Part shown: positions 9,822 to 21,710 of the stretch, piece after piece
Numbering within the stretch: the stretch's first letter is position 1
How the letters are laid out: every line of letters starts with the position of its first letter
Source of the DNA: Niallia sp. XMNu-256
GTDB lineage: Bacteria > Bacillota > Bacilli > Bacillales > Cytobacillaceae
Assembly (NCBI RefSeq): GCF_036670015.1
Contig: NZ_CP137636.1
Span: forward strand, 3,140,501-3,204,500
Length of the DNA: 64,000 bases
Direction: 5' to 3'
Notes under the pieces: generated by a model
What the model was told of the DNA's origin: nothing
The model's input: the letters and a program-made list of their open reading frames with translations, nothing else
Database searches by the model: none
Translations under genes and position numbers: made by a program

Positions 9822-9858
9822 AAAAGTCAAAGTCAAGGTTTACCTGACTTTGACTTTT
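9822..9858 (-). terminator. Terminator between dnaK and dnaJ
   Basis: Two 14-base arms (9822-9835 and 9845-9858) built on a repeated GTCAAAG pattern pair perfectly, and the minus strand continues TTTTATTTTTT. It is a strong hairpin inside the operon and should lower dnaJ transcription relative to dnaK. Confidence 0.88.
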
Positions 9859-9899
9859 CTATTTTCAAAAGAAAAAGTTCATATTCTTATTGTCTGGTA

Positions 9900-11753
<1,854 letters not shown>

Positions 11754-12332
11754 TTACTGATTTACTTTTACCATTGATGGACGGATCACTCGGTCCTTCA
11801 AAATATAGCCTTTTTGTAGTTCTTCTACGACAACATTCGAATCAAAGTTTTCATCTTGAACTTGCATAACAGCTTGGTGCATATGGGGATCAAACTCTTT
11901 TCCAACCGCATCAATTTGCTCGGCACCTTCTGCTTTCAAAGCTTCTAAAACACTGCGGTAAACCATATCCATCCCTTGTAACAGTGATTTTGCTTGTTCG
12001 TTGTCTGCGTCTAATTTCAATGCTCTTTCAAAATTATCAATTGCTGGTAATAAACTAGTGATCAAGCTTTGAGCCTTATATTTTTCAGTCGCTTCCAAAT
12101 CTAATCTTGCACGACGACGGGCATTTTCGAAGTCGGCTTGTAAACGAAGAATTCTATTTTCAGTCTCTTCAAGCTTTCCCTTTAACTCTTCATTTTCTTT
12201 CTTTAAAAGCTCGAGTTCACTTTCCTCTTGACTTTTGACTTCTTCATTCACGATTTCTTCAGCAGCTTCTAGATTTACTGTTTCTGTTTCTACAGTTGTT
12301 CCTTCTTGGTTCAGCTCTTTTTCAGCCACCAT
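11754..12332 (-). CDS. grpE: Nucleotide exchange factor GrpE
   Basis: GrpE releases ADP from DnaK and acts as a thermosensor. The 192-residue protein has an acidic disordered N-terminus, a long coiled coil (about residues 45-95, with [20 protein letters not shown]) and the C-terminal beta domain ending with [20 protein letters not shown] at 12332 follows AAGGAGGTGACG exactly; an in-frame ATG at 12359 would place that ribosome site inside the gene. Order hrcA-grpE-dnaK-dnaJ is standard for Firmicutes. Confidence 0.97.
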   Translation of the reverse strand: MVAEKELNQEGTTVETETVNLEAAEEIVNEEVKSQEESELELLKKENEELKGKLEETENRILRLQADFENARRRARLDLEATEKYKAQSLITSLLPAIDNFERALKLDADNEQAKSLLQGMDMVYRSVLEALKAEGAEQIDAVGKEFDPHMHQAVMQVQDENFDSNVVVEELQKGYILKDRVIRPSMVKVNQ

Positions 12333-12469
12333 CGTCACCTCCTTAAAAATTTCTACCATGTGATCATGTTATTGGAAACATCTTATTTTTTATTGTCCCT
12401 GTAATGTTTAATAGCTAACGTTGGATTTACACGAATGTTTAACACATTAGATTGTACACATATTGAAAG

Positions 12470-12491
12470 GGGTGGAAAGGCAATCCCACCC
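12470..12491 (-). other. Stem-loop between hrcA and grpE
   Basis: GGGTGG (12470-12475) pairs with CCACCC (12486-12491). On the minus strand the sequence after it is only weakly T-rich, so it may be an mRNA processing or partial termination signal between hrcA and grpE rather than a full terminator. Confidence 0.5.
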
Positions 12492-12509
12492 TTAACAATA
12501 TTTCCACGT

Positions 12510-13541
12510 CTATTTTATTCCATACAGTCTTGTTAAAACCGTTGATAAATCTTTTGCCATAAACTGCATAAGACTAATTACACGAGAGTATTCCATGCGA
12601 GTTGGCCCTAGAACTGCAATGGATCCAAGTTGTTCCTCTCCAATAGAGTACGTCGCTGTAATAAAGCTACAATCCTCCATTGCAGAAATAATATTTTCCC
12701 GTCCGATTTTCACATGGATTCCAGTTGGATTTTGACGAATAATATTATAAAAGTCATCCTCTTGCTCAATCAAATCAAGTAACTCTCGGATTTTACTAAT
12801 ATTATGAAACTCTGGCTGACTTAGCATATTCGTTTTTCCACCGAAAAATAATTTCTCGCTATGTGACACTTTTAATGTATCAGCAATTGAATTGAGCAGG
12901 AGATCATAGTTTTCGATATGCTCTTTTAAAAGCACAACTACTTCTTTATACAATTTATCGTTCAATTGTTCAAGTGGAACCCCTGTCAAACGCTCATTTA
13001 GAATATTAACAAGCTTTTCAATTTCATTTGCATTTACGGACTGTGGTAAATGAACGACTTTATTTTCGACATGTCCTGTATCAGTGACGATAATCGCAAC
13101 AGCCGTTTCATTATTAAGTGGAATGATTTGAATTCGATTCATCTTGTTTTCCTTCACATCTGGACCAAGTACAATCGTAGTATAATTCGTAAGTTCCGAT
13201 AAGATTTTAGCAGACCTTTGTACGATCTTTTCCATTTCATAAATTCGCTCTGCAAAAATGGACTTAATCGTGTAGATATCTTTCTTTCCCAATTTCTGTG
13301 GGGAAATCAAATGATCAACGTAATATCGATATCCCTTCTCAGAAGGAATTCTACCAGATGATGTATGTGTTTTTTCAATAAATCCAAGTTCTTCTAAATC
13401 CGCCATTTCATTACGGATTGTTGCTGAACTTAATGCTATCTCATCCTTTTTGGCCAAACTTCTTGAGCCAACGGGTTGGGCGAATTGAATAAAATCATCA
13501 ACGATCACCTGTAAAATTAGTAACTGACGATCCGTTAACAT
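12510..13541 (-). CDS. hrcA: Heat-inducible transcription repressor HrcA
   Basis: HrcA represses class I heat-shock operons by binding CIRCE and needs GroEL to stay active. The 343-residue protein has an N-terminal winged helix ([18 protein letters not shown], then [12 protein letters not shown]) and a GAF-like central domain with dimerisation segments, ending in LTRLYGIK. The ATG at 13541 matches known HrcA N-termini and has AGAGGTG six bases upstream; GTG or ATG codons further upstream overlap that site. It is first in the operon and is autoregulated through the CIRCE at 13556-13582. Confidence 0.98.
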   Translation of the reverse strand: MLTDRQLLILQVIVDDFIQFAQPVGSRSLAKKDEIALSSATIRNEMADLEELGFIEKTHTSSGRIPSEKGYRYYVDHLISPQKLGKKDIYTIKSIFAERIYEMEKIVQRSAKILSELTNYTTIVLGPDVKENKMNRIQIIPLNNETAVAIIVTDTGHVENKVVHLPQSVNANEIEKLVNILNERLTGVPLEQLNDKLYKEVVVLLKEHIENYDLLLNSIADTLKVSHSEKLFFGGKTNMLSQPEFHNISKIRELLDLIEQEDDFYNIIRQNPTGIHVKIGRENIISAMEDCSFITATYSIGEEQLGSIAVLGPTRMEYSRVISLMQFMAKDLSTVLTRLYGIK

Positions 13542-13555
13542 GTTCATCACCTCTG

Positions 13556-13582
13556 TTAGCACTCAATGAACCCGAGTGCTAA
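13556..13582. promoter_or_regulatory. CIRCE operator
   Basis: TTAGCACTC (13556-13564), nine bases, then GAGTGCTAA (13574-13582) is a perfect match to the CIRCE inverted repeat bound by HrcA. It lies directly downstream of the hrcA promoter -10 box, in the transcribed leader. Confidence 0.99.
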
Positions 13583-13592
13583 TTCTAATATT

Positions 13593-13622
13593 AAAATATC
13601 AAATATGAGGGGGAGATGTCAA
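13593..13622 (-). promoter_or_regulatory. Sigma-A promoter of the hrcA-dnaK operon
   Basis: On the minus strand TTGACA (13617-13622) is followed after 18 bases by TATTTT (13593-13598) with an extended TG before it. The CIRCE operator lies just downstream, as expected for HrcA control. Confidence 0.82.
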
Positions 13623-13664
13623 TAATAATTACTACTAAAACAGTTACATATGTGTTTAATGAAG

Positions 13665-14801
13665 TTAATCCAATAAAAATGCTTCAAATGCTTCATTTCC
13701 TAAAAATCGACCATGACGGGTTAAGAATATATGGTCGTTTTCAATTATGATTAAACCTTGTTTCTTTAGTAACTCGATTTTACTTTGAAAAATATCTAGC
13801 GGACTTTTACCGAACTTTTCAATAAAGCGCGAAATGCTTACCCCCTTCACTTTACGTAAACCAAGAAACATTTCTTCTTCCCACTTTTCTTTCTCGTATA
13901 ATCGATGAGCATCCATTATCGGTCGATTCCCATTATCAAGTGGTTGCATATACTTTTTTATCGGTCCATAATTTGAACTTCGAACTCCATTTACATAACC
14001 ATGGGAACCTGCGCCAAACCCATAGTAATCTTCATTATTCCAATACGTTAAATTATGTATACTTTCATAACCCGTTTTGGCAAAGTTACTAATTTCATAT
14101 TGATGGTAGCCGTGCTTCTCCATTTCATTCATTAACAAATCATACATTTTTGCTTCAACATCTTCAGTTGGGATTGGCAATTTTCCTTTGTTCATCAGTT
14201 GATAAAAAACCGTTTTAGGTTCAATAATAAGAGAGTACGCAGAAAAATGGGTAATCTCCAAAGCAAATGCTTCATCAAGGGTTTGTTTAAATTGCCGAAT
14301 CGTTTGGTCTGGCAGACTATACATCAAATCAATATTGATATTTTCAAAACCTACTTTTTTCGCCAATTCTATGGAGCGATAAACATCTTCTGGTTTATGG
14401 GTTCTACCTATTTTATGAAGTAGTTCTGGATCAAATGATTGAACACCAAAACTTAGTCGATTAACCCCGCCCTCAAATAATCTTTTTAATTTTTCTTCCG
14501 ATAAATCGCCTGGATTTGCTTCAAAGGTATATTCGATCCCTTGAGAAAAAGGTAAATATTCCTTAATTAACGCACATAGTCTTTCTAACTGCCTCTCATT
14601 TAAAGACGTTGGGGTTCCACCACCAACAAAGATTGAATTTAGTGTATGAGCTGGGGTTTGAGCTAATGCCAATTTCATTTCAGTTCCTAGTGCCTCAATA
14701 TACTCATCAACAGGCTGATTTTTCAAAAACACTTTATTAAAGTCACAATAATGACAGATATGTTCACAAAAAGGAATGTGAATATATGCGGCTTGGATCA
14801 T
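13665..14801 (-). CDS. hemW: Radical-SAM family heme chaperone HemW
   Basis: HemW (once annotated as oxygen-independent coproporphyrinogen oxidase) binds heme and delivers it to heme proteins. The 378-residue protein has the radical-SAM cluster motif CxxxCxxC at C12, C16 and C19 followed by DF, the GGGTPTSL glycine motif near residue 62, and a C-terminal winged-helix-like domain. It lacks the extra cysteine of true HemN enzymes after the cluster (F follows instead), which favours the chaperone assignment. It lies between lepA and hrcA as in B. subtilis. Confidence 0.94.
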   Translation of the reverse strand: MIQAAYIHIPFCEHICHYCDFNKVFLKNQPVDEYIEALGTEMKLALAQTPAHTLNSIFVGGGTPTSLNERQLERLCALIKEYLPFSQGIEYTFEANPGDLSEEKLKRLFEGGVNRLSFGVQSFDPELLHKIGRTHKPEDVYRSIELAKKVGFENINIDLMYSLPDQTIRQFKQTLDEAFALEITHFSAYSLIIEPKTVFYQLMNKGKLPIPTEDVEAKMYDLLMNEMEKHGYHQYEISNFAKTGYESIHNLTYWNNEDYYGFGAGSHGYVNGVRSSNYGPIKKYMQPLDNGNRPIMDAHRLYEKEKWEEEMFLGLRKVKGVSISRFIEKFGKSPLDIFQSKIELLKKQGLIIIENDHIFLTRHGRFLGNEAFEAFLLD

Positions 14802-14809
14802 TTTTAACG

Positions 14810-14848
14810 CCTCTTTCTAATACGAAAAAGAGGTGTATACGCCTCTTT
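14810..14848 (-). terminator. Terminator / alternative hairpin between lepA and hemW
   Basis: CCTCTTT occurs at 14810-14816 and 14842-14848 with AAAGAGG between at 14827-14833. On the minus strand the first pairing gives a terminator with a T run after lepA. The alternative pairing would bury the AGAGG ribosome site of hemW. Confidence 0.7.
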
Positions 14849-14882
14849 CTGAATAGCGATACTAACCTCTTTTACAAATCAA

Positions 14883-16721
14883 TTATTTTTTTGATTGATT
14901 GTTGTCGTCCATTTTTAATACCGCCATAAAAGCTTCTTGTGGAATTTCAACAGAACCAACCTGTTTCATCCGTTTTTTACCTTCTTTTTGTTTTTCTAAT
15001 AGCTTCCGCTTCCGAGAAATATCCCCACCATAACATTTTGCTAATACATTTTTTCTGATGGCTTTTATTGTTGACCGAGCAACAATTTTTTGTCCAATTG
15101 CAGCCTGGACAGGAACTTCAAATTGCTGTCTGGGAATTAATTCTTTAAGCTTTTCAACAATCACTTTTCCACGATCATATGAAAAGTCTTTATGAACAAT
15201 AAAGCTCAATGCGTCGACTTTCTCAGCATTTAAAAGAATATCCATTTTTACAAGCTTTGATGGTTTATAACCGATTAACTCGTAATCGAAGGATGCATAT
15301 CCCTTTGTACTGGATTTTAATTGATCAAAGAAATCATAGACGATTTCTGATAGCGGCATTTCATATATAATGCTAACACGTGTTTCATCTAAGTATTCCA
15401 TATTGATGAAATTACCACGTTTATGTTGGCAGAGTTCCATAATAGCACCAACGTAGTCATTCGGGGCCATCATCGTAGCCTTTACATATGGTTCCTCAAT
15501 CGTTTCAATTTTTTGTGGTTCAGGCATATCGGCTGGATTATCAACTTTTAAAGATGTCCCATCCGTCATCTGCACCTCATAAATAACACTTGGTGCAGTC
15601 GTGATTAAATCAATATTAAATTCCCGTTCAATTCGCTCTTGAATAATCTCCATATGAAGAAGTCCTAAGAATCCACATCTAAATCCAAAGCCTAGGGCCT
15701 GTGAAGTTTCTGGTTCATATTGAAGCGATGAATCATTCAGCTCAAGTTTTTCTAATGCTTCTCTTAGGTCATTGTATTTAGCGGTATCAATTGGGTAAAG
15801 TCCACAAAACACCATTGGATTTAATTTACGATAACCAGGCAGCGGTTCGGTAGCCCCATTTTTTGCATTCGTAATCGTATCCCCAACACGCGTATCTCCA
15901 ACATGTTTAATGGAGGCTGATAAAAATCCAACATCTCCCACTGTTAGTTCATCGACTGGCATTGGTTTAGGGCTAGTAACTCCTACTTCTGTTACCTCAA
16001 ACTCTTTTCCAGTTGCCATCATCCTTATTCGATCTCCGGCTTTTACCGTACCATCCACTACCCGGATAGATGCAACAACCCCACGATAAGCATCATAATA
16101 AGAATCGAAAATTAAAGCTTTTAAAGGAGCATCCGGGTCGCCCGACGGTGCAGGGACCTTCTTAACAATCTCCTCTAAAATATCTTCAATGCCAATCCCG
16201 GCTTTTGCAGATGCAAGTACTGCCTCAGAGGCATCAAGACCAATTATGTCCTCAATTTCTTGTTTCACCCGTTCTGGCTCTGCACTTGGCAAATCAATTT
16301 TATTAATAACTGGAAGAATTTCTAAATCGTTATCTAATGCCAGATACACATTAGCCAACGTTTGAGCTTCAATCCCTTGTGCCGCATCGACTACTAAGAT
16401 CGCTCCTTCACATGCTGCTAGGCTTCGTGAAACCTCATACGTAAAGTCGACGTGTCCAGGAGTATCAATTAAGTGGAAAGTATAAACCTCGCCATCCTTT
16501 GCTTGATACTTTAACTGGACGGCATTCAATTTAATTGTAATCCCTCTTTCACGCTCTAAATCCATAGAATCAAGTAATTGATCCTTCATTTCCCGTTTTG
16601 TTAATGTATTCGTTGTTTCTAAAATTCGATCAGCTAATGTTGATTTCCCATGATCAATATGTGCGATGATGGAAAAATTGCGAATCTTTTCTTGTCTATT
16701 TAATCTGTCTTCTCTATTCAT
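14883..16721 (-). CDS. lepA: Elongation factor 4 (LepA)
   Basis: LepA is a translational GTPase that affects initiation and 30S assembly and can back-translocate ribosomes. The 612-residue protein has the G1 loop AHIDHGKST (residues 20-28), G2 RGITIK, G3 DTPGH, G4 NKID, an EF-G like domain and the LepA-specific C-terminal basic domain with [26 protein letters not shown] at 16721 with TAGGAG upstream is preferred over a GTG at 16733 that overlaps the ribosome site. The spoIIP-yqxA-lepA-hemW order is conserved with B. subtilis. Confidence 0.98.
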   Translation of the reverse strand: MNREDRLNRQEKIRNFSIIAHIDHGKSTLADRILETTNTLTKREMKDQLLDSMDLERERGITIKLNAVQLKYQAKDGEVYTFHLIDTPGHVDFTYEVSRSLAACEGAILVVDAAQGIEAQTLANVYLALDNDLEILPVINKIDLPSAEPERVKQEIEDIIGLDASEAVLASAKAGIGIEDILEEIVKKVPAPSGDPDAPLKALIFDSYYDAYRGVVASIRVVDGTVKAGDRIRMMATGKEFEVTEVGVTSPKPMPVDELTVGDVGFLSASIKHVGDTRVGDTITNAKNGATEPLPGYRKLNPMVFCGLYPIDTAKYNDLREALEKLELNDSSLQYEPETSQALGFGFRCGFLGLLHMEIIQERIEREFNIDLITTAPSVIYEVQMTDGTSLKVDNPADMPEPQKIETIEEPYVKATMMAPNDYVGAIMELCQHKRGNFINMEYLDETRVSIIYEMPLSEIVYDFFDQLKSSTKGYASFDYELIGYKPSKLVKMDILLNAEKVDALSFIVHKDFSYDRGKVIVEKLKELIPRQQFEVPVQAAIGQKIVARSTIKAIRKNVLAKCYGGDISRKRKLLEKQKEGKKRMKQVGSVEIPQEAFMAVLKMDDNNQSKK

Positions 16722-16790
16722 AAGTTTGTCCACTCCTACTAGTCATCCACATATACACTATTTTTTGATTATAACAGTAGGATTGTATAA

Positions 16791-16970
16791 AGCGCAAGCG
16801 CCTGGTTCAGCCCCGAAAAGCACAAGTCGAGCCGACAAGAAGGTTGTTCTTCAACCTTCTAGCCGACTTGGCTTATCACTAGAGCCTGATTTTTCTAAGC
16901 CCTAAGAAAAACCTTATGACTCAATAGGCTCGGCGCTAAAGCCGGAGTAAGGAAAGCGCTAAAGCTTACG
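16791..16970. repeat. GC-richer palindromic intergenic element
   Basis: This 180-base gap between yqxA and lepA is clearly richer in G and C than its surroundings. It starts with AGCGCAAGCGCC and contains a long interrupted hairpin: CAAGTCG (16823-16829) and AGAAGGTTG (16838-16846) pair with CAACCTTCT (16852-16860) and CGACTTG (16864-16870). A second palindrome TTTTTCT/AGAAAAA lies at 16890-16911. No reading frame or ribosome site is convincing. It looks like a dispersed repeat, but copies elsewhere cannot be tested here. Confidence 0.55.
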
Positions 16971-16992
16971 AAAAATCACTTGATTTCAATCA

Positions 16993-17334
16993 TTATTTTG
17001 CCAAGAGATCGGCAATCAGTTGAATCATGCTGTCAGTAATGGTTGAAATCAAAGACGCTAAACTTTTCCCAATGGACGAGAAAAAATTATAGGCCTTCAT
17101 TTCTTCCAATTTCGCTTTTTTCTTTTCGATATCATGACTAGAAATTTCGTTTCCTAGGATCGACGCCTCCATCTCTCCTGCTTCTTTTTGTTGAATTTTA
17201 AAGGCGCCTTGAAATTGTTCATGTCCATACCCCTTCATTCTTACAATTCCTTCATTCGCCTGCTGCATTCCAAATAAAACAGATACGAACATAAGGCATG
17301 CAAGGAGGAATGATTTTAACATAAACATTTTCAT
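16993..17334 (-). CDS. yqxA: YqxA family protein (DUF3679)
   Basis: This 113-residue protein has an N-terminal signal or anchor segment (about residues 5-22) followed by a short soluble part with a Lys/Glu-rich helix (EKKKAKLEEMKAYNFF) and a C-terminal amphipathic helix. It matches the small YqxA family always found between spoIIP and lepA in spore formers; its function is unknown. The start is ambiguous between GTG at 17337 and ATG at 17334. It follows spoIIP by 17 bases and is likely cotranscribed with it. Confidence 0.82.
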   Translation of the reverse strand: MKMFMLKSFLLACLMFVSVLFGMQQANEGIVRMKGYGHEQFQGAFKIQQKEAGEMEASILGNEISSHDIEKKKAKLEEMKAYNFFSSIGKSLASLISTITDSMIQLIADLLAK

Positions 17335-17351
17335 CACTAGTCACTCTCTTT

Positions 17352-18557
17352 CTAACTTTCATTTGCTGGATTCACATGCGGTTGATCCACACTTTCAGCT
17401 TGCCAGTAATAATTGCTAATTACTTCTGCTAATACTTCTGCCGAGTTGTACAATTCTTCGAACGTATTATCGACTCCACCGAATTCTACGAGAATGGCAT
17501 TTTCAGAAAGGTCTTGGTTAAACTTTCCATTTGTACCTGCACCCTTCTTGGTAAAAACTCCGCGGCTTAGGCCCTTATAGGAGGAATCAAGCTGGCTTTG
17601 CAGTTCATTTGCAAAAGCAAGGTTTTTCTCATAATTAGCATGTTCCCCACCAATAACAAAAGCAAGCTTTGCATAAGGCTTCCCGTTCATTTCAATGGTC
17701 GTATCCTTTTTTCTTCTAGAATCACGATGAATATCGATTAAATAGGTTAAATCACGATTTTGCGTAACGGCCGCTTCAACAACCGTTCTAGATTCTTGAT
17801 AGGATCTTGCAAATGTTAAACCTTTTTCTTTTAATCTGGCCTCAATATCGGTTTTATCGACAACGGTACCAATCCCGCGTACTTCTAATTCTTCCTTAAG
17901 CTTGTCCCCAATATGGGTTACATTCACTTTGGAATGATAGGCATGGTTTGGATTTGTCACCCCTTTTAAGTAAGGAAGAAATGATTCTCGATTATGAGAG
18001 AAATAAACATAAACAACTTCCTTTTCTCCCGTTGTATTCGGTGGTGTACCATTATTGCCACCTTCACCACTGCCTTGAATATCATCCATGTTTTGCAGAG
18101 CAGCTTCCTTTTCAGCTTGTAAAATTTCGAGTGGTGGAGCTGACTCGATCGGCATATTCGTATAATCAGTTCCTTCACCTGCAACAATTATTTCTGTATC
18201 AAATAATGAAAATGCAGGCAGTTCCCTACCTAGTAAACTACGTGGATCATCCAAATTAATATTCGTCGATAATTTAAATAAATACTGTGTTATGGCGGGT
18301 TCTTGTGTTGATTGTGGCAATCCAGCTAAAAAATAATGATTTTCACTTCCGATCAAATTATAGAGCATATCACCTGTAATATTGGTTGCCGCTGATTTAA
18401 CTGATTCGGATGCTGGTCGATATTTAGGATCTAACGTGGTTAAAACCCCACTTATCGAAAAAATTAAAATTAAAAAGCAAACAAAGGTGATTATCCCCTT
18501 TAATAAGTGAGTTCCTTTAATAGTGACCATTAAATTGTTCGATTTAACAGATTTCAT
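17352..18557 (-). CDS. spoIIP: Stage II sporulation protein P
   Basis: SpoIIP is the peptidoglycan amidase and endopeptidase of the SpoIID-SpoIIM-SpoIIP engulfment machine. The 401-residue protein has one N-terminal membrane anchor (about residues 18-40), a variable region with a Gly/Asn/Thr-rich linker near 165-180, and the catalytic domain with IDIHRDSRRKKDTT and the C-terminal EFGGVDNTFEELYNSAEV motif. Length equals the B. subtilis protein. It lies downstream of gpr, the conserved context; in B. subtilis it is transcribed by sigma-E. A CATATAAAT stretch just upstream resembles a sigma-E -10 but no good -35 is seen. Confidence 0.96.
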   Translation of the reverse strand: MKSVKSNNLMVTIKGTHLLKGIITFVCFLILIFSISGVLTTLDPKYRPASESVKSAATNITGDMLYNLIGSENHYFLAGLPQSTQEPAITQYLFKLSTNINLDDPRSLLGRELPAFSLFDTEIIVAGEGTDYTNMPIESAPPLEILQAEKEAALQNMDDIQGSGEGGNNGTPPNTTGEKEVVYVYFSHNRESFLPYLKGVTNPNHAYHSKVNVTHIGDKLKEELEVRGIGTVVDKTDIEARLKEKGLTFARSYQESRTVVEAAVTQNRDLTYLIDIHRDSRRKKDTTIEMNGKPYAKLAFVIGGEHANYEKNLAFANELQSQLDSSYKGLSRGVFTKKGAGTNGKFNQDLSENAILVEFGGVDNTFEELYNSAEVLAEVISNYYWQAESVDQPHVNPANES

Positions 18558-18696
18558 CTCTCCACCTCTCTAGAGCATAAGTCTACTAATTTATATGACT
18601 CTGCTAGAGAAGATAGAACCTGTCTTTTAATCCTATTCAGAACTCTATTATTTTCTGCGAATAATTGATTAACCTATTCTTATTGTTATAGCCGTC

Positions 18697-19824
18697 CTAT
18701 CGAGTATAAAATCCGGCATTACCTTGATTGACATTGCTGTGAAGGCTGGCATTTAACCCATTTGCGATTAAATTGGCCATATCTTCAATAAACACATCTA
18801 CTTCCTTTGGTGTAACCATTAAGTTATGACCTAACGGAGATAATACTTCATAAATTAACTTCCGTTTTTCCTCCTCTGACAATGTGCCAACCATTCCTAA
18901 AAAGGTTTGTCGTTGTTGTTCTTCAGGCAAATCTTCATCCGTTAGTTTTTTTCTCTTTCCAAAAGTCATTCCAGCTGGAGCAAGCGCACGAGATGGACGA
19001 TTTCCTTCCCGTATTTCCTTCCCAAAATGCTTTAAAATAAAATCAATCGTATCACTAGTAATGGAAACGGCATCAACGACAGTTGGAACACCAATCGCAA
19101 TGACAGGTACACCTAATGTTTCTTTACTTAACTCCTTACGTTTGTTTCCAACTCCAGAACCTGGATGAATCCCTGTATCAGATATTTGGATCGTCGCATT
19201 GACTCTCTCAATAGAACGGGATGCAAGCGCATCAATCGCAATGACAAAGTCTGGCTTTGTCTTTTCAACAACCCCGAAAATTATATCGCTCGTTTCAATT
19301 CCCGTCAGCCCCATTACACCCGGGGACAACGCACTCACGGGACGGAATCCTTCTTCAACATTTTCTGGCTGTAGCTGGAATAAATGTCTTGTTACAAGTA
19401 GATTTTCACACACTTGTGGTCCTAAGGCATCTGGAGTAACATTCCAATTTCCTAGTCCTACGACTAAACAGGAGGCATCTTCTTTTATCCCATTTTGTTT
19501 CAAGAAATGAGCGAACTCAGCTGCGAATACATCTCCTACCTTTTGCTGTAGTTCTGTATCACTTTGTCTGATTCCAAGCACTTCAATCGTTAAGTATTTT
19601 CCTTGTTTTTTTCCTATTACATTTTCTCCCTCTTTTGTCACTTCGACAAAAGATATTTTCACGTCATCAACTTCTCTTTCCTTTATAATGACCCCTTCAA
19701 TTTGTGAAACATCTTCTTGTTCACCGACATGTTGACTCCCTTTTTCATGAATGACCATTTCACGAGCTTCAATTGCTAAGTCCGTTCGGACCGAATATCG
19801 ACTTAAATCAATTTCCTCTGCCAT
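18697..19824 (-). CDS. gpr: Germination protease GPR
   Basis: GPR degrades small acid-soluble spore proteins at germination. It is made as an inactive zymogen in the forespore and loses a short N-terminal piece. The 375-residue protein has the prosequence [15 protein letters not shown] before LAIEA, matching the self-cleavage site, which mimics the SASP cleavage sequence. Conserved phrases include [18 protein letters not shown] and [42 protein letters not shown] precedes the ATG. It is divergent from rpsT and upstream of spoIIP; sigma-F/G expression is expected from the family. Confidence 0.97.
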   Translation of the reverse strand: MAEEIDLSRYSVRTDLAIEAREMVIHEKGSQHVGEQEDVSQIEGVIIKEREVDDVKISFVEVTKEGENVIGKKQGKYLTIEVLGIRQSDTELQQKVGDVFAAEFAHFLKQNGIKEDASCLVVGLGNWNVTPDALGPQVCENLLVTRHLFQLQPENVEEGFRPVSALSPGVMGLTGIETSDIIFGVVEKTKPDFVIAIDALASRSIERVNATIQISDTGIHPGSGVGNKRKELSKETLGVPVIAIGVPTVVDAVSITSDTIDFILKHFGKEIREGNRPSRALAPAGMTFGKRKKLTDEDLPEEQQRQTFLGMVGTLSEEEKRKLIYEVLSPLGHNLMVTPKEVDVFIEDMANLIANGLNASLHSNVNQGNAGFYTR

Positions 19825-20071
19825 TGTAGTCCTCCCAAATTATAGAAAAATTATTTTATTATCTATCTTCTCCGTAATAGAGATAAATCATTCAAAGGAA
19901 AATAAAGCTATTATTTAGGGAAAAGTTAATAAGTTTCTATTTTAAATTTTTGTGGAGTATTGCAATATTCACTTCCGTTTGATAAAATATCATTTGTTCT
20001 TACAAATGGTAATGGATGTGTAATCGAGTTCATATAATCTCGGTGCTTTTTATATTAGGAGGTGAACGTTA

Positions 20072-20338
20072 ATGCCAAATATTAAATCTGCGATTAAACG
20101 TGTGCAAACAAATGAAAAGAAAAATGCTCACAACAATACGATTAAGTCTGATATGCGTACTGCTGTGAAAAAAGTTGAAGCAGCCGTTGTTCTAAACGAC
20201 GCTCAAGCAGCAGCTAGCACATTTACTGAAGCTGTTCGTAAATTAGATAAAGCTGCAGCAAAAGGTCTTATTCATAAAAATGCTGTTGCTAGAAAAAAAT
20301 CTCGTTTAGCGAAAAAATTAAACTCTTTAAATGCGTAA
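20072..20338 (+). CDS. rpsT: 30S ribosomal protein S20
   Basis: bS20 binds the 5' domain of 16S rRNA early in 30S assembly. The 88-residue, Lys/Ala-rich helical protein begins [20 protein letters not shown] after the initiator and ends [22 protein letters not shown] lies six bases before ATG. A TATAAT box at 20033-20038 is a likely -10, though its -35 is poor. It is a single-gene unit convergent with holA and shares a palindromic terminator with it. Confidence 0.98.
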   Translation: MPNIKSAIKRVQTNEKKNAHNNTIKSDMRTAVKKVEAAVVLNDAQAAASTFTEAVRKLDKAAAKGLIHKNAVARKKSRLAKKLNSLNA

Positions 20339-20343
20339 TACGG

Positions 20344-20373
20344 AAAAGAGACTGTCAGTTGACAGTCTCTTTT
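20344..20373. terminator. Bidirectional terminator between rpsT and holA
   Basis: AAAAGAGACTGTC and GACAGTCTCTTTT form a perfect hairpin with A and T flanks on both sides, fitting termination of both convergent genes. It ends one base before the holA stop codon. Confidence 0.92.
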
Positions 20374-20374
20374 G

Positions 20375-21391
20375 TTATTGTTGTAACTTTAATAGAATTA
20401 ATTCAATTAATAATTCTTTGTTCATTGCCCCGGTTTTCATCTTATAATCAGCTTCTGCTAATTGCTTAATTAAACCAATGAGTTCATCTTCACTAAACTT
20501 TCGTGCTTGACCTGCAGCTAGTTTTACACGAAAGGGATGAACTTTAAGATGACTTGCAATTTGATTTTGCCCATATCCTCGCTTACCTAATTCCTTCACT
20601 TGGTAAATGAGACGGATTTGATTTGTAATAACGGCGAGGATTTTAATTGGCTCTTCATTTAATTTTAATAGGTCATAATAGATTCTTAATGCTTCTTCAA
20701 TTTTTCGTCCGACAATTTTATCCACTAACGTGAAAATATTCTGTTCTAAAGACCTTGCTACTAGACTTTCAACAGTTTTGACATCAATGATATGTCCTCT
20801 GCCAACATATAAGGCCATTTTGTCAATTTCACTAGTTAACATGAAAAGGTTTGTACCCGCTAAAACAAGTAAAAGATCCATTGCTTTCGGATCAAAGGTT
20901 ACCCCATTAAAATCGGCTCTGGCAACCATCCATTTTTTCAAATCCGCTTCTGTTAGTTTTTTTGCCTCAAATACAGCCGCCTTTTTCTTCAACTCTTTCG
21001 TCATTTTTTTCCGTTCATCCAATTTTTCATAAGGAGCCATAAACACAATAATAGAGTACGGTGCAGGTTCTTTTAAGTAAGTCTCTAATCTTGCCAGATT
21101 ATGCTCCACCTTATCTTTTGTTTTTTCTGCTGTTAAAAAATGTGGATTATGTAAAAAAAGTAACTTTTTTTCTCCCATAAACGGCAATGTCTCTGCATCT
21201 TCTAAGGCCATTTCAATTGGAGTTTCTGCTAAATCAAAACTTGATAAATTGAACTCAATGTCCTCTTCATTTAAAATCGCATCTGTTAATAATTGTTTCG
21301 TTTCATTTATAAGAAAGGTCTCTGTTCCATATAATAAATAGACGGGACTAAGCTCTTTTCTTTTAATTTTCTTCCATAAGTCAAAAATCAT
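20375..21391 (-). CDS. holA: DNA polymerase III delta subunit
   Basis: HolA (YqeN) is the delta subunit of the clamp loader that opens the beta sliding clamp. The 338-residue protein begins MIFDLWKKIKRKELSPVYLLYGTETFLI, the usual clamp-binding N-terminal domain of this family, and has the FTLVDKIVGRKIEEAL helix of the collar-proximal domain near residue 220. It has no functional Walker A motif, as expected for delta. ATG at 21391 has GGAG nine bases upstream; a TTG 24 bases further up is less likely. It lies downstream of the comE operon as in B. subtilis. Confidence 0.94.
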   Translation of the reverse strand: MIFDLWKKIKRKELSPVYLLYGTETFLINETKQLLTDAILNEEDIEFNLSSFDLAETPIEMALEDAETLPFMGEKKLLFLHNPHFLTAEKTKDKVEHNLARLETYLKEPAPYSIIVFMAPYEKLDERKKMTKELKKKAAVFEAKKLTEADLKKWMVARADFNGVTFDPKAMDLLLVLAGTNLFMLTSEIDKMALYVGRGHIIDVKTVESLVARSLEQNIFTLVDKIVGRKIEEALRIYYDLLKLNEEPIKILAVITNQIRLIYQVKELGKRGYGQNQIASHLKVHPFRVKLAAGQARKFSEDELIGLIKQLAEADYKMKTGAMNKELLIELILLKLQQ

Positions 21392-21487
21392 ACTTCCTCG
21401 CTCCGTTCGGTGCAACGATTCTTTTTGTTTCTCTTCTATCGTAAAGAAGAGAACGGAAATTTACAAGTATGATTTCTAAGAATGACC

Positions 21488-21523
21488 AAAAGGAACTGGC
21501 ATCAGATGTAGATACCAATTCCT
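21488..21523 (-). terminator. Hairpin with T run upstream of holA
   Basis: On the minus strand 13-base arms (21511-21523 and 21491-21503) pair fully with two G-U wobbles around a seven-base loop, followed by TTTT. It could stop read-through from comEC or act as a holA leader attenuator. The rest of the 320-base gap 21392-21710 shows no other clear feature. Confidence 0.6.
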
Positions 21524-21710
21524 AATCTATGTGAACGCCACTCATTTAAGACCTAGGTAACAAAAATGGTGACGGGATTGCTGTAATACTATTTTGACCC
21601 GATCAAACCGGACTATGTCTGACAAGAGTTGACAAGCATATTTTCTGAATAGTGGATTTTTTCTTAATGATAATTTATACTATTAACATGATAGTAAGGG
21701 GGTATGTTCA

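Noticed and set aside
18557-18697. A sigma-E promoter for spoIIP at the CATATAAAT stretch
   Set aside because: The -10 resembles the consensus but no matching -35 lies at the right distance, so I did not list it as a feature.
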